Shown here: piece after piece, positions 53,379 through 61,505 of the stretch
Numbering within the stretch: the first letter of the stretch is position 1
Layout: the number at the start of each line of letters is the position of its first letter
Assembly (NCBI RefSeq): GCF_963667685.1
Contig: NZ_OY763932.1
Location: 434,001-498,000 of the forward strand
Direction of reading: 5' to 3'
From: Maridesulfovibrio sp.
GTDB lineage: Bacteria > Desulfobacterota > Desulfovibrionia > Desulfovibrionales > Desulfovibrionaceae
Length of the DNA stretch: 64,000 nucleotides
Notes under the pieces: model-generated
The model's database searches: none
What the model was told of the DNA's origin: nothing
What the model saw: only the letters and a program-made list of their open reading frames with translations
Position numbers and translations under genes: made by a program

Positions 53379-53604
53379 GAGTAATTGGAATTTTAGATCT
53401 GGCCTCATTTAGAAGACCCCGCTCAACTGCTAGATTAATTTTAATCTGCAGATTCTGACCTTCAGAAAGTTTATAGGGCTGCGCAGCAAAATTTCTACCT
53501 AGATGGCTGTCTATGATTTTGATGCAATGACGCTTGCCTCCCTCCTTGCCCTTTATTCGGAGGCATCCTGAAAAGAGAACTTCGGTGTGCTTAATATAAG
53601 ACAT
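53320..53604 (-). CDS. Possible small protein antisense to the preceding gene
   Basis: 94 residues starting MSYIKHTEVLFSGCLRIKGK and ending in a basic helix (DARWLADVLRMRA). The composition looks like a folded protein, but the ribosome site is weak (TTGGA) and it overlaps another likely gene tail to tail. It may be a PilZ-like or unknown domain; I do not recognise it. Kept at low confidence. Confidence 0.35.
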   Translation of the reverse strand: MSYIKHTEVLFSGCLRIKGKEGGKRHCIKIIDSHLGRNFAAQPYKLSEGQNLQIKINLAVERGLLNEARSKIPITLTTPHVDARWLADVLRMRA

Positions 53605-53657
53605 TCCAAGTAAATATTAATAAAGTTCAACCGCAACCTTTTAACGAGGAGAAAACA

Positions 53658-54020
53658 ATGAAATCTGTTGATAAATCAGTTCTGGAAGCCTTTGATACAA
53701 TGTGGGGACTCTACCCTGAGCCAGTGTTGCTTGTACACGCCTGCCGAGATATTCTGGCAGTCAATCAAAAGGCAGAGGAAGTGGGTATCCCCACCGGCAT
53801 AAAATGCTATTCCATGCATCCAAGTGATCGGCCCTGTCCCGGCTGTCTGGCCAATAAAATGCTTAAATCAGGCAAAGCCACACGAAGAGGTGCCCTCAAT
53901 GAGCGCTCCGGCAAATTCCTTGACGGATACTGGATTCCAGTCAAAGGAGTAGAGAAAGTGTATGTGCACCTTGGTAACGATATAAGCGAATTTGTCAAAC
54001 CGGAACTGCTGATCAAGTAA
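53658..54020 (+). CDS. Single-domain PAS-like protein with CPGC motif
   Basis: 120 residues with a good ribosome site (GAGGAG). The text LVHACRDILAVNQKAEEVG and 'IKCYSMHPSDRPCPGCLANK' followed by MLKSGKATRRGAL is typical of PAS domains that carry C-x9-C-x2-C and occur in Deltaproteobacterial sensors. No output domain is attached, so it may be a stand-alone redox or ligand sensor or a remnant. A terminator lies downstream. Confidence 0.7.
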   Translation: MKSVDKSVLEAFDTMWGLYPEPVLLVHACRDILAVNQKAEEVGIPTGIKCYSMHPSDRPCPGCLANKMLKSGKATRRGALNERSGKFLDGYWIPVKGVEKVYVHLGNDISEFVKPELLIK

Positions 54021-54092
54021 CGTCCAGCTAAGATCCCATAATCAATCCGTACCGCAGGACAGTCTATAAAAGCGGGGGTTTAACACCAACGT

Positions 54093-54130
54093 AAAAAGCC
54101 TAGTTATCAAAATAGATAACTAGGCTTTTT
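54093..54130. terminator. Bidirectional terminator between PAS-like gene and GFA gene
   Basis: AAAAAGCCTAGTTATC and GATAACTAGGCTTTTT form a 16-bp stem with a 6-base loop; on both strands it ends in a T run. It lies between two convergent genes. Confidence 0.92.
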
Positions 54131-54141
54131 ACTTAAATCCT

Positions 54142-54549
54142 TTAATCATTACTCTCTTCAGGAAGCCTGTCAAAAAAAGGGATGTTCTCTAATCCTGCAT
54201 CCCAATTAGCCCTGTTTGCATGAAATATGTGCCCATCCGGTCTGATCGGTACATCACTATCAAGGCTTCCGGCCGGAACGACAAGCATAGTTTGATCCAT
54301 CTGCAGATTTGGAAGAGCGGAACCGCAGTTGGAGCAAAAACTTTTAATATGTCCTTCCAAATCAAATACGCGGACATATTCTTCTCCTGACAACCACCTC
54401 AAATCAGCCGAGGAAGAAAATAAATTAGCAGCATGCGCAGATCCTGAATCTTTCCTGCAACGCTCACAATGGCAAAGATAGAAATTCTCAAAATCGCCTT
54501 CAACTTCAAAAGCAACTTTGCCGCATAAACAACTTCCCTTATGTACCAT
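54142..54549 (-). CDS. GFA-family zinc protein
   Basis: 135 residues with the GFA/CENP-V zinc motifs: GSCLCGKVAFEVEG, LCHCERCRKDSGSA and SFCSNCGSALP, providing the Cys ligands of two zinc sites. The family was named for glutathione-dependent formaldehyde activation, but many members have other or unknown substrates. Cytoplasmic. Ends close to the terminator at 54093-54130. Confidence 0.9.
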   Translation of the reverse strand: MVHKGSCLCGKVAFEVEGDFENFYLCHCERCRKDSGSAHAANLFSSSADLRWLSGEEYVRVFDLEGHIKSFCSNCGSALPNLQMDQTMLVVPAGSLDSDVPIRPDGHIFHANRANWDAGLENIPFFDRLPEESND

Positions 54550-54652
54550 TGTCCACCCTCTATATTTAAATAATATAATTTAATTCATCAGACAGGAACT
54601 CATTTTATGGTCTTTTACGGGATTAGCAAAAGTGAATGGTTCCCCATATTTT

Positions 54653-56290
54653 TTACCTGCAATGAATGTTCATCTTCTTTATACGCGTTGCAAGAGTTGT
54701 CGGTTTCAAACCCAGCAATTTCGCAGCTCCATCAGAACCATAAATCTTACCTCGACACAGTTTAAGGGCTCTTTCAATGTTTTCTTTCTGCTGCATAACC
54801 ATCTCCTGTTCGGTTAGAATCTGGTCATTGGAATCTCTGATGCGGGATTGCTCTGCCGAAGGGGGATCTGACCTAAGGCTGTTGAAGAAATCAAGATTCA
54901 TGGGGTCTGAACTGGAGGTGATTGCAAAACGTTCGACAATATTTTGAAGCTCTCTAACATTACCGGGCCACGGATACTGAGCCAACTTTTGCAGTTGCGC
55001 ATTTGTGAATTGAAATACGGGGCGTTTCATTTCTAAAAGAAATTGCTTTAAGAAATGATTTGCCAGGAGCGTAATATCTTCTTTTCTCTCTCGTAGCGGA
55101 GGCACATCAATAGGAAAGACATTAAGCCTAAAATAAAGATCTTCCCTGAACCGACCGTTTTCAACCTCGGTTTTGAGATTCTTGTTGGTTGCCGCAATAA
55201 TCCTTACGTCAACCTTACGTGTTTTTTCCTCCCCGACACGTTCGTATTCTCCTTCCTGTAAGATTCTGAGGAGATGGGCCTGCTGTTCAAGAGGGATTTC
55301 CCCTATTTCATCAAGAAACAGCGTCCCCTTGTGTGCAGCACCGAATTTACCGACCCTGTTCTCAACAGCACCGGAAAAGGCCCCTTTGACATGGCCGAAA
55401 AATTCACTTGAGAATAAATCCTTGGGAATGGAGGCGCAGTTGACTTTGATCATGGGACTGCTTCGCCGCGCGCTTCTCTGGTGAAGCTCCCGGGCGACCA
55501 GCTCTTTGCCTGTTCCAGATTCTCCAAGTACCAGCACGCTGGCATCTGTGGCAGCAACTAGATCTATCTGCTGAATAATTCTTTGCAGTGGTGCACTTTG
55601 GCCAATAAACCCGCCAAAAGAGGTTGAACTCAATAATTCTTCGCGTAAATAGCTGTTTTCAGCTTTAAGCCGACGGTGAAGTTCTTCTATTTTCTCAAAA
55701 GCCCGTGCGTTAACAAGTGCAGCTGCAGCATGATTAGAGATAATGTTCAATATATCAAGGGCAGGCTGGGCTATTTCGCTCTTTGTAAAAACAGCCAGAA
55801 CGCCCATCGTCTTACCATGGTAAACCATTGGTTGACCGGCAAATCCATTTATGCCTTCCCGCTTTGCCCATTCCTGATGGAGTATCCATTTGGAGTCTCT
55901 GGAGATTGACTTCACTATGACGGGGGTTCCTGTAGCTGCGATATGTCCGACCTTTCTGGCTCCCAGAGGGAAACGCCGGTGGTCACCGTCAATACGAGTC
56001 CAGTCTACAGCAGAGTCCAAAACGGACTGTCCTGCGCTTGCAACCAAGTGCAGGCACTCTTTTTGATTCAGGCACTCATCCTGTAAAGGGCATGAGGTAC
56101 AGATGTCACCATTTTTAATCAGCCAGATTCGGGCGAGTGAAATATTCGGAAATTGGGCGAGTCGATTTACGATAAGAGAAAAAAGAGATTCAGTGGATCT
56201 TTGTTGTCCCATTTCAAGCAAAAGGGATTGTATTTTCTCATTCCTGAAGTGAAAAATTTTTTCGTCAGCCATACCTGAAATTCTAAACAT
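54653..56290 (-). CDS. Sigma-54-dependent activator with cysteine-rich GAF domain
   Basis: 545 residues from the ATG at 56290; a longer frame to 56320 and a shorter Met (56272) are less plausible. GAF domain (~20-180) with CTSCPLQDECLNQKECLHL (C-x2-C-x5-C-x5-C), a possible metal or redox site. AAA+ domain (~225-465) with Walker A LGESGTGKELVARELH, a GAFSGA variant of the GAFTGA loop (HVKGAFSGAVENR), and Walker B TLFLDEIGEI. Fis-type HTH at the end (GAAKLLGLKPTTLATRIKKM). It is the likely activator of the -24/-12 promoter ahead of cooS. Confidence 0.92.
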   Translation of the reverse strand: MFRISGMADEKIFHFRNEKIQSLLLEMGQQRSTESLFSLIVNRLAQFPNISLARIWLIKNGDICTSCPLQDECLNQKECLHLVASAGQSVLDSAVDWTRIDGDHRRFPLGARKVGHIAATGTPVIVKSISRDSKWILHQEWAKREGINGFAGQPMVYHGKTMGVLAVFTKSEIAQPALDILNIISNHAAAALVNARAFEKIEELHRRLKAENSYLREELLSSTSFGGFIGQSAPLQRIIQQIDLVAATDASVLVLGESGTGKELVARELHQRSARRSSPMIKVNCASIPKDLFSSEFFGHVKGAFSGAVENRVGKFGAAHKGTLFLDEIGEIPLEQQAHLLRILQEGEYERVGEEKTRKVDVRIIAATNKNLKTEVENGRFREDLYFRLNVFPIDVPPLRERKEDITLLANHFLKQFLLEMKRPVFQFTNAQLQKLAQYPWPGNVRELQNIVERFAITSSSDPMNLDFFNSLRSDPPSAEQSRIRDSNDQILTEQEMVMQQKENIERALKLCRGKIYGSDGAAKLLGLKPTTLATRIKKMNIHCR

Positions 56291-56445
56291 AATTATTCCG
56301 ACTGACAATAGAAATAGCAATGCACATGAAATTTGGGGCAGGACATGGGGATATTTTTTTTGAGGTTGGTAGGTATATCTCAGGTTACAAACATCCGATA
56401 ATCCATGCCCTGCCCTTTATTAATTTCTAATGACAATCCCTCCTT

Positions 56446-57210
56446 TTAACTGACTTGGGATGATATTTTGAAATGATGTGTGCCCAGAATTACGATTCCT
56501 GCAGCCATGCCGCATAGACCGGATATTCTAAAAACCGGGGACACAAGTTGAAAAGACATAATTACACAACTGGCTATACATATCGCTACACCTGCAATTT
56601 GGACCTTTTCCATGTATAGACCAGCATTTTTGACGTAGTTATCAATATCTCTGGCGGGAAATTCAAACCAGACTCTATTCCAGATAAACGCGAAAACCAC
56701 GGTTATTGTTGCTCCCCATGCCATGTGCAATGGGAGCAAATACCACGGCATGGGGAGCGGGAGTATTGCCGGTATGGCTGCAGTGGCGGCTGCAGGTGGG
56801 TGGTCGGCATCAAATATCTGCATGAATACAGCTGCCAGCACGACGGAAAGTCCAAGTTTCAAGGGGATTATGAATTCGGCTCCCGGGTCAATATAATTTC
56901 CTATCCAGACTCCAGCCAGTCCGCAGATTGAAGCTACCGTATGTCCAATAATCACTGACTTTGGGCGTGCGACACGCAAATAAACACAGGTCGTATTTAT
57001 AAAACATGTTGCGGCAAGAGGCGGGTAAAGAACTTTAATTCCTGTTTGACTGGAAAGAATTGCGATAAGCCCCAACAACAATCCCCCCCCCAATGAGCCC
57101 CATACAATACGGGTCAGGGAAATAACTCCCGGACGGTATAATTCCTTTGAAAATTCTTCGCGACTTAGTTTGGATAATCTGAACTGTACCGAAGTTGATC
57201 TGAAATTCAT
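56446..57210 (-). CDS. HPP-family membrane protein
   Basis: 254 residues with six to seven helices and the HPP-family text 'VFMQIFDADHPPAAATAAIP' and 'PLPMPWYLLPLHMAWGATIT'. Some HPP proteins have been proposed to transport nitrite; no substrate can be read here. It is located between cooS and the sigma-54 activator on the same strand, suggesting co-transcription from the cooS promoter. Confidence 0.88.
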   Translation of the reverse strand: MNFRSTSVQFRLSKLSREEFSKELYRPGVISLTRIVWGSLGGGLLLGLIAILSSQTGIKVLYPPLAATCFINTTCVYLRVARPKSVIIGHTVASICGLAGVWIGNYIDPGAEFIIPLKLGLSVVLAAVFMQIFDADHPPAAATAAIPAILPLPMPWYLLPLHMAWGATITVVFAFIWNRVWFEFPARDIDNYVKNAGLYMEKVQIAGVAICIASCVIMSFQLVSPVFRISGLCGMAAGIVILGTHHFKISSQVS

Positions 57211-57351
57211 CTGTTACCCCAAGGAAGTCATTACTATTGCTGCGACAGGAAACGTTATGGCTGCACAGCCGACCCCGGCTATCAATTGTCGGAAAACCAA
57301 GATCGACTGCACAGTCTATCAAACTAAAAACAAACGTTGTTGCAAATGGAA
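57211..57351 (-). other. cooS-HPP spacer with possible gene relic
   Basis: 141 bases. A minus-strand frame with GTG gives a hydrophobic run (ILVFRQLIAGVGCAAITFPV) ending in TAA just before the HPP start, without a ribosome site. It could be the remains of a membrane-protein 3' end or chance. Confidence 0.25.
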
Positions 57352-59352
57352 TTATGACCGCCAGCAGACATTTGATCTTGCTTCTTCAAAATCCCTGAGG
57401 ATCATTGCGGCTACTTTTGCAGGATCGGGATCAACATTCATGCAGGAGCCGAGCAATTCCTTTGTGCCGCTATAAAGAAATTCTTCAACTTTTCTAGACC
57501 CCTGAACAGGAGCATGAACGCAATGATAGGAATTGAAACCGAGCATGCGATAAGCGAGAGCTGCTCCCACACCTTTTTCATTGGACCATTCCGGGGTCAC
57601 TTCAGCAAAGGGCAGATCTTTCAAATGGCGTCCGGTATATTTTGCTATTTCCCTGAACACTGAGACCGCGTGGGCATTGTCAATACATTCACCAAAATGC
57701 CAGACCGGAGGCATCTTGGGACCAAGGAATTTAAGCAGCTTGTCGCCGCACTTTTCCTGTCCTTTGCTGGAACAGTATCCCAACTTGGCCATAGGAAAGG
57801 ACGCACATCCGTTGGTAAAAACCAATACGTTATTTTTTAAGAGAATATCAACGATATCCACTATGGCCTTTTCAAATACGATTCTTGTATTTGTGCATCC
57901 TGCGAGGTTGATAATCCCTTTGATCTTCCCTTCAATCAGAGCTGAGGCAATTGTTGAAAGTGAACCATAACGGGCCTTGAGTGTTTCAAGATTAAATCCA
58001 ACTTCAGCCTCAACCTCATGACCGGGAATATGTCTTTTTACATCGCGCCTATTCTTAAAGCTTTCAATTGCTCGGGTAACAATACGCTCTGCCAGCTCAG
58101 GTAGTTTATTCAGATCAGAAAGGTCCCGTTTATAACCGATATGCTCTGCTCCGGGGAGACGGTTTGACTCATTGGTAGTCACGACTACAGTCTTGTAGCA
58201 ATTAGCAACGTCCATAATGCCCGGAAATATTTCTTGAATATCAGCCAGCCAAAGATCAAGTGCACCTGTTGCGAGAACAAGTTCCGATCCGTTGGCATTA
58301 GAAAGGGGAATTACTCCGCCAAGTCTGTACAGGGACGACAATCCGGAACAGCATATACCGTAAAACTGAATACCAGTTGCTCCCGCTTCTTTCGCCATTT
58401 CGACGAACTTTTCACTACGGGCGGTCTTTATCACTTCCATTGCCATCTGGGGGGCATGCCCATGGACGGCGATGTTTACTGTGTCTGTTCTCAAAGCTCC
58501 CAGATTAGCTTTGACCGTGGTTCGCTGAGGAACACCGTAAAGGCAATCGCTTGCAATAGAACCACCAACCACGCTGTTCATGGAAAATGCGACACCAAGA
58601 CGCATAAATTGGTCCATAGCCTTACGCCAGTCACCCTGAGTGCCTACTGTAGTCTGGTGCAGAGCTTCAAATACTTCATGATATGATCCTACCGGAAGCA
58701 AATCGAGATCTTCCCAGACTCTTTTCCGTTCATACGTAGCCACTGCATCAAGTGTCTTGTGAGTTCCGGGTACGGCCCGGCTCAAGTCTTCCAGTAGTAT
58801 ATCAGCAATTTGTCCGGCCAGTTCTTCAATCGTACTGTTCTTAATATCAAGATTGAACATGTCGGCAACAGCCTTGACTTTGTTCACGCCTTCAATGGGC
58901 AGGTTTACATCTCCTTCCGCTGCTTTCTTCAGCGTAAGAATGATTTCCCGTGCACGTGCACCATGTGCAGCAACGCCACCCGCTGCGGACCTGACCAAAT
59001 TGCGGGCAACAATAAGATCAGCATCAGCTCCGCAGGTTCCTCGCGGAGAACGTTCAGTAATCTTACAGGGACCCAGCGAGCAGATTTTGCAACACACACC
59101 GGCCAGTCCGAATGTACAGTGCGGTTTCTGTTTGTCGAAACGGTCAAAACAGTTTTCTACCCCCTGTTCATCCATATATTTAACCATATCCCGGACAGCC
59201 GGATCAGGAGCCTGATCCATTACATCCTGTTTGCTGGCAAAGGACTGACGATATTCTTTGACCGCATTCTTATAGTCAGTGAAATCGTTATGGTTATGAT
59301 GATGGTGCCCATGGTTATGATCATGATCGTGTACGTGGTGTTCTTTTCCCAT
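57352..59352 (-). CDS. cooS: CooS-type carbon monoxide dehydrogenase catalytic subunit, atypical C-cluster
   Basis: 666 residues. B- and D-cluster cysteines are present (HCTFGLAGVCCKICSLGPC, GTCGADADLIVARN). Most C-cluster ligands are seen: VHGHAP (His), GICCSG, AGCTNTR, TNGCAS and GECIDN, plus the Lys in NEKG. The Cys normally in D-x-Q-C is Glu (ADIQEIFPG), and the histidines that follow the first His of the proton channel are replaced (AAHGARAREI). The head is histidine-rich (HHVHDHDHNHGHHHHNH, 12 His), a likely nickel-binding tail. ATG start with GAGG upstream. No CooF or CooC in the window. Confidence 0.9.
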   Translation of the reverse strand: MGKEHHVHDHDHNHGHHHHNHNDFTDYKNAVKEYRQSFASKQDVMDQAPDPAVRDMVKYMDEQGVENCFDRFDKQKPHCTFGLAGVCCKICSLGPCKITERSPRGTCGADADLIVARNLVRSAAGGVAAHGARAREIILTLKKAAEGDVNLPIEGVNKVKAVADMFNLDIKNSTIEELAGQIADILLEDLSRAVPGTHKTLDAVATYERKRVWEDLDLLPVGSYHEVFEALHQTTVGTQGDWRKAMDQFMRLGVAFSMNSVVGGSIASDCLYGVPQRTTVKANLGALRTDTVNIAVHGHAPQMAMEVIKTARSEKFVEMAKEAGATGIQFYGICCSGLSSLYRLGGVIPLSNANGSELVLATGALDLWLADIQEIFPGIMDVANCYKTVVVTTNESNRLPGAEHIGYKRDLSDLNKLPELAERIVTRAIESFKNRRDVKRHIPGHEVEAEVGFNLETLKARYGSLSTIASALIEGKIKGIINLAGCTNTRIVFEKAIVDIVDILLKNNVLVFTNGCASFPMAKLGYCSSKGQEKCGDKLLKFLGPKMPPVWHFGECIDNAHAVSVFREIAKYTGRHLKDLPFAEVTPEWSNEKGVGAALAYRMLGFNSYHCVHAPVQGSRKVEEFLYSGTKELLGSCMNVDPDPAKVAAMILRDFEEARSNVCWRS

Positions 59353-59474
59353 TTATGCGTTCCTCGATGGCTGTTTCACCTAAGGTAGACACTTTGAGCA
59401 ACACAAGACGATTATTGTTATTACTCTGAGATACCCCGAAGGCTTTTGGCTAAAATTAGTTTCTTTAGTCATAA

Positions 59475-59490
59475 GGCAAAAGCTGTGCCT
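59475..59490 (-). promoter_or_regulatory. Sigma-54 (-24/-12) promoter of cooS
   Basis: On the minus strand AGGCAC-AGCTT-TTGCC: GG and GC exactly 10 bases apart, close to the TGGCAC-N5-TTGCA consensus. It lies about 123-138 bases upstream of cooS. The expected start of transcription is near 59464. Confidence 0.7.
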
Positions 59491-59556
59491 ACGAGAGAAA
59501 ACTACATAACCACCTAAAATATTATTAGATTTTATTTTAAACCCCCAAAAGGCAAC

Positions 59557-59570
59557 AACGGTTTTCCGTT
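59557..59570. promoter_or_regulatory. Candidate upstream activator site
   Basis: AACGG-TTTT-CCGTT dyad, about 100 bases upstream of the predicted transcription start of cooS, with a further ACAACGG nearby (59574-59580). Position and spacing suit the enhancer of the sigma-54 activator encoded downstream. Confidence 0.4.
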
Positions 59571-59771
59571 TACACAACGGAATTCAGAGCATTAATAATG
59601 AAATTTCGTTGTATGAGAACAGCGGTCAGCTGAATTTTAAGAGCAATTATGTGGGTAGTCTGGACGAGGAGTTCCGGTTGGAGATTCAATGATTCGATCT
59701 TTTGCCCAGCGGAATGAGCTCCATTGATGTCCTGAATTCAAGAGTCTTGATGAATCTAACTCTGTAATCAT

Positions 59772-59889
59772 GTTCCAAACTGAGAGAAGGCGATTCTTTC
59801 GAATATGCTGCAAAGACAATAGCAGCTGGGATAGAAGGCAGCATAAAAGCGGATTATGATGAGATCAGGAAATGCCTGATAACAAAATA
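59772..59889 (+). pseudogene. Possible gene remnant
   Basis: A coding-like stretch ending in a TAG: LREGDSFEYAAKTIAAGIEG then SIKADYDEIRKCLITK. A TAA stop lies in frame immediately upstream, so no intact gene. I cannot name the parent family. Confidence 0.3.
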
Positions 59890-60093
59890 GACATTATAAA
59901 TTACACTGACGAGTAATATAAAACGCACTGACGTAAAGATTTAGTTTTTAATTTACTTGGAATGCACAAGGCGACAGCATATCCTGCTTGCATAAAAGTC
60001 ACAATTTGCGATAATAATTATCCATATTTTTATGAGAATTTAACATCCTTACTACTCGATAACAATGTGCTTTTGCAAATTAAGGAGCAACAA

Positions 60094-61203
60094 ATGTCTG
60101 TCTCAAAAGTTAAATATCTAACAGCTATTTTTTTCTTCTTCGTTGTTACATGTATTTTACAAAACTCCTCTTCGGCCTGCACTGGCATTCAAGTAAAAGC
60201 AAAAGATGGAGCAGTCGTCTGGGCTCGTTCAATGGAATTTGGCAGCTATATAGATTCAGCTCTAATGGTTTCCCCACTTGGAATGAAGTGGACCTCTCCA
60301 GCACCTAATGAAGCTAAGGGATTACATTGGACAGCAAAATACGGTTTTGTTGGACCAGATGGGTTCAATCTTCATGTTCCGCTTGAAGGTATGAATGAAA
60401 AAGGTCTGTATGTTGGCGGATTCTGGATGAAAGAAGGAGAAACAAAATTTCCTGATGTTAAACAGAAAGACTATTCCAGGACTGTTGCTCAAACTCATTT
60501 TGTAGTCTGGGCATTAACAAATTTTTCTACTGTTGATGAACTCAAAGCTGCACTCCCCAAAATAACGATTGCGGGATTAAAAGTTGCGTCAATAAACAAG
60601 GTTATTTATTGCCACTGGTCTGTGATGGATTCCACAGGTAAAATCGCTGCCATTGAATCTATAAACGGAAAAGTCACTATCACAGACAATCCTGTCGGCG
60701 TATTCACCAACTCACCTTCCTTTGAATGGCATTTAAAGAACCTGAGCCAATACATTAATTTAAGGCCTGAAAATGTAGCTTCAACAAAACTTGGAAAATA
60801 CAAAGTTCTTTCACTTGGAGAAGGAACTGGTTTACTTGGACTACCTGGAGACTTTACCCCTCCGTCCAGATTTGTTCGCGCAGCTATACTGGCAAATTCG
60901 GTATTGCAACCCGAGAACGCGGATAGCGCTGTCAACGTAGCCATGAACCTTATCGCAGGAACGAACATCACACGGGGAATTTCCAAGGGAATAACTGATA
61001 ATGGTCAGCCTGAATACGATTATACTCAGTGGACCACTGTATATGATACCTCACGCAAAGCTGTGTACGTGCGAACATATGAAGACCAAAACTACAAGGT
61101 AGTCCATTTCAACAAACTATCTTTTGCAGGAAAAAAGAATCTGACAATCCCACTCGGGCAGGCATATGGTTCTTATGACGACATAAGCAATCAAGCAAAA
61201 TAG
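60094..61203 (+). CDS. Exported linear-amide hydrolase (choloylglycine hydrolase/penicillin V acylase family)
   Basis: 369 residues from the ATG behind AAGGAG. A signal peptide ends SSA, leaving Cys at the mature N-terminus (CTGIQVKAKDG), as needed for an N-terminal-nucleophile hydrolase. Family features: VVWARSMEFG (the Asp/Arg region), GMNEKGLYVGGFWM, and AAIESINGKVTI, VFTNSPSFEWHLKNL (Asn/Arg region). It may cleave N-acyl homoserine lactones, bile-salt-like amides or acylated amino acids; the substrate is unknown. Periplasmic or secreted. Confidence 0.92.
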   Translation: MSVSKVKYLTAIFFFFVVTCILQNSSSACTGIQVKAKDGAVVWARSMEFGSYIDSALMVSPLGMKWTSPAPNEAKGLHWTAKYGFVGPDGFNLHVPLEGMNEKGLYVGGFWMKEGETKFPDVKQKDYSRTVAQTHFVVWALTNFSTVDELKAALPKITIAGLKVASINKVIYCHWSVMDSTGKIAAIESINGKVTITDNPVGVFTNSPSFEWHLKNLSQYINLRPENVASTKLGKYKVLSLGEGTGLLGLPGDFTPPSRFVRAAILANSVLQPENADSAVNVAMNLIAGTNITRGISKGITDNGQPEYDYTQWTTVYDTSRKAVYVRTYEDQNYKVVHFNKLSFAGKKNLTIPLGQAYGSYDDISNQAK

Positions 61204-61505
61204 GAATGAGAACCTAGTGATTATTTCTCGGCATGGAAGCCATAATATCTAGCCGAACAAATGAAATTATAACAATGCAATGACCTTTAAATAACCAAAA
61301 GGCTTGGATAACTATCCAAGCCTTTATTTTTTACGGCAAACCTTCAGACTATATTATTTTGAAACTAGCCACATACAGATAATGCAGGACATATCTCATA
61401 ACTTATTCATTCAAAACAAGTTGCATATACATTTCAAAATGACCTGCTTTACATTAGTTAAGCAAACAGCACTTCATACAACAATAAAAAACAGGCTTAA
61501 CTTGC
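61204..61505. other. Intergenic region between convergent Ntn hydrolase and FAD oxidoreductase genes
   Basis: 302 bases. Apart from the terminator at 61297-61332 I see nothing in it. Confidence 0.5.
61297..61332 (+). terminator. Terminator after Ntn hydrolase gene
   Basis: AAAGGCTTGGATA and ATCCAAGCCTTT around a short ACT loop, followed by ATTTTTT. It lies 94 bases past the stop. Confidence 0.85.

Larger units (their letters stand above)
59353..60093. other. Region upstream of cooS and of the Ntn hydrolase gene
   Basis: 741 bases. It holds the cooS sigma-54 promoter and dyad (59475-59570). On the plus strand around 59772-59889 a frame runs 38 codons to a TAG (translation ends EIRKCLITK), with no start codon or ribosome site, and may be a gene remnant. 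No intact gene is called. Confidence 0.45.

Noticed and set aside
57170-57475. Plus-strand frame across the cooS 3' end and the spacer
   Set aside because: Overlaps the well-supported cooS end, no ribosome site.
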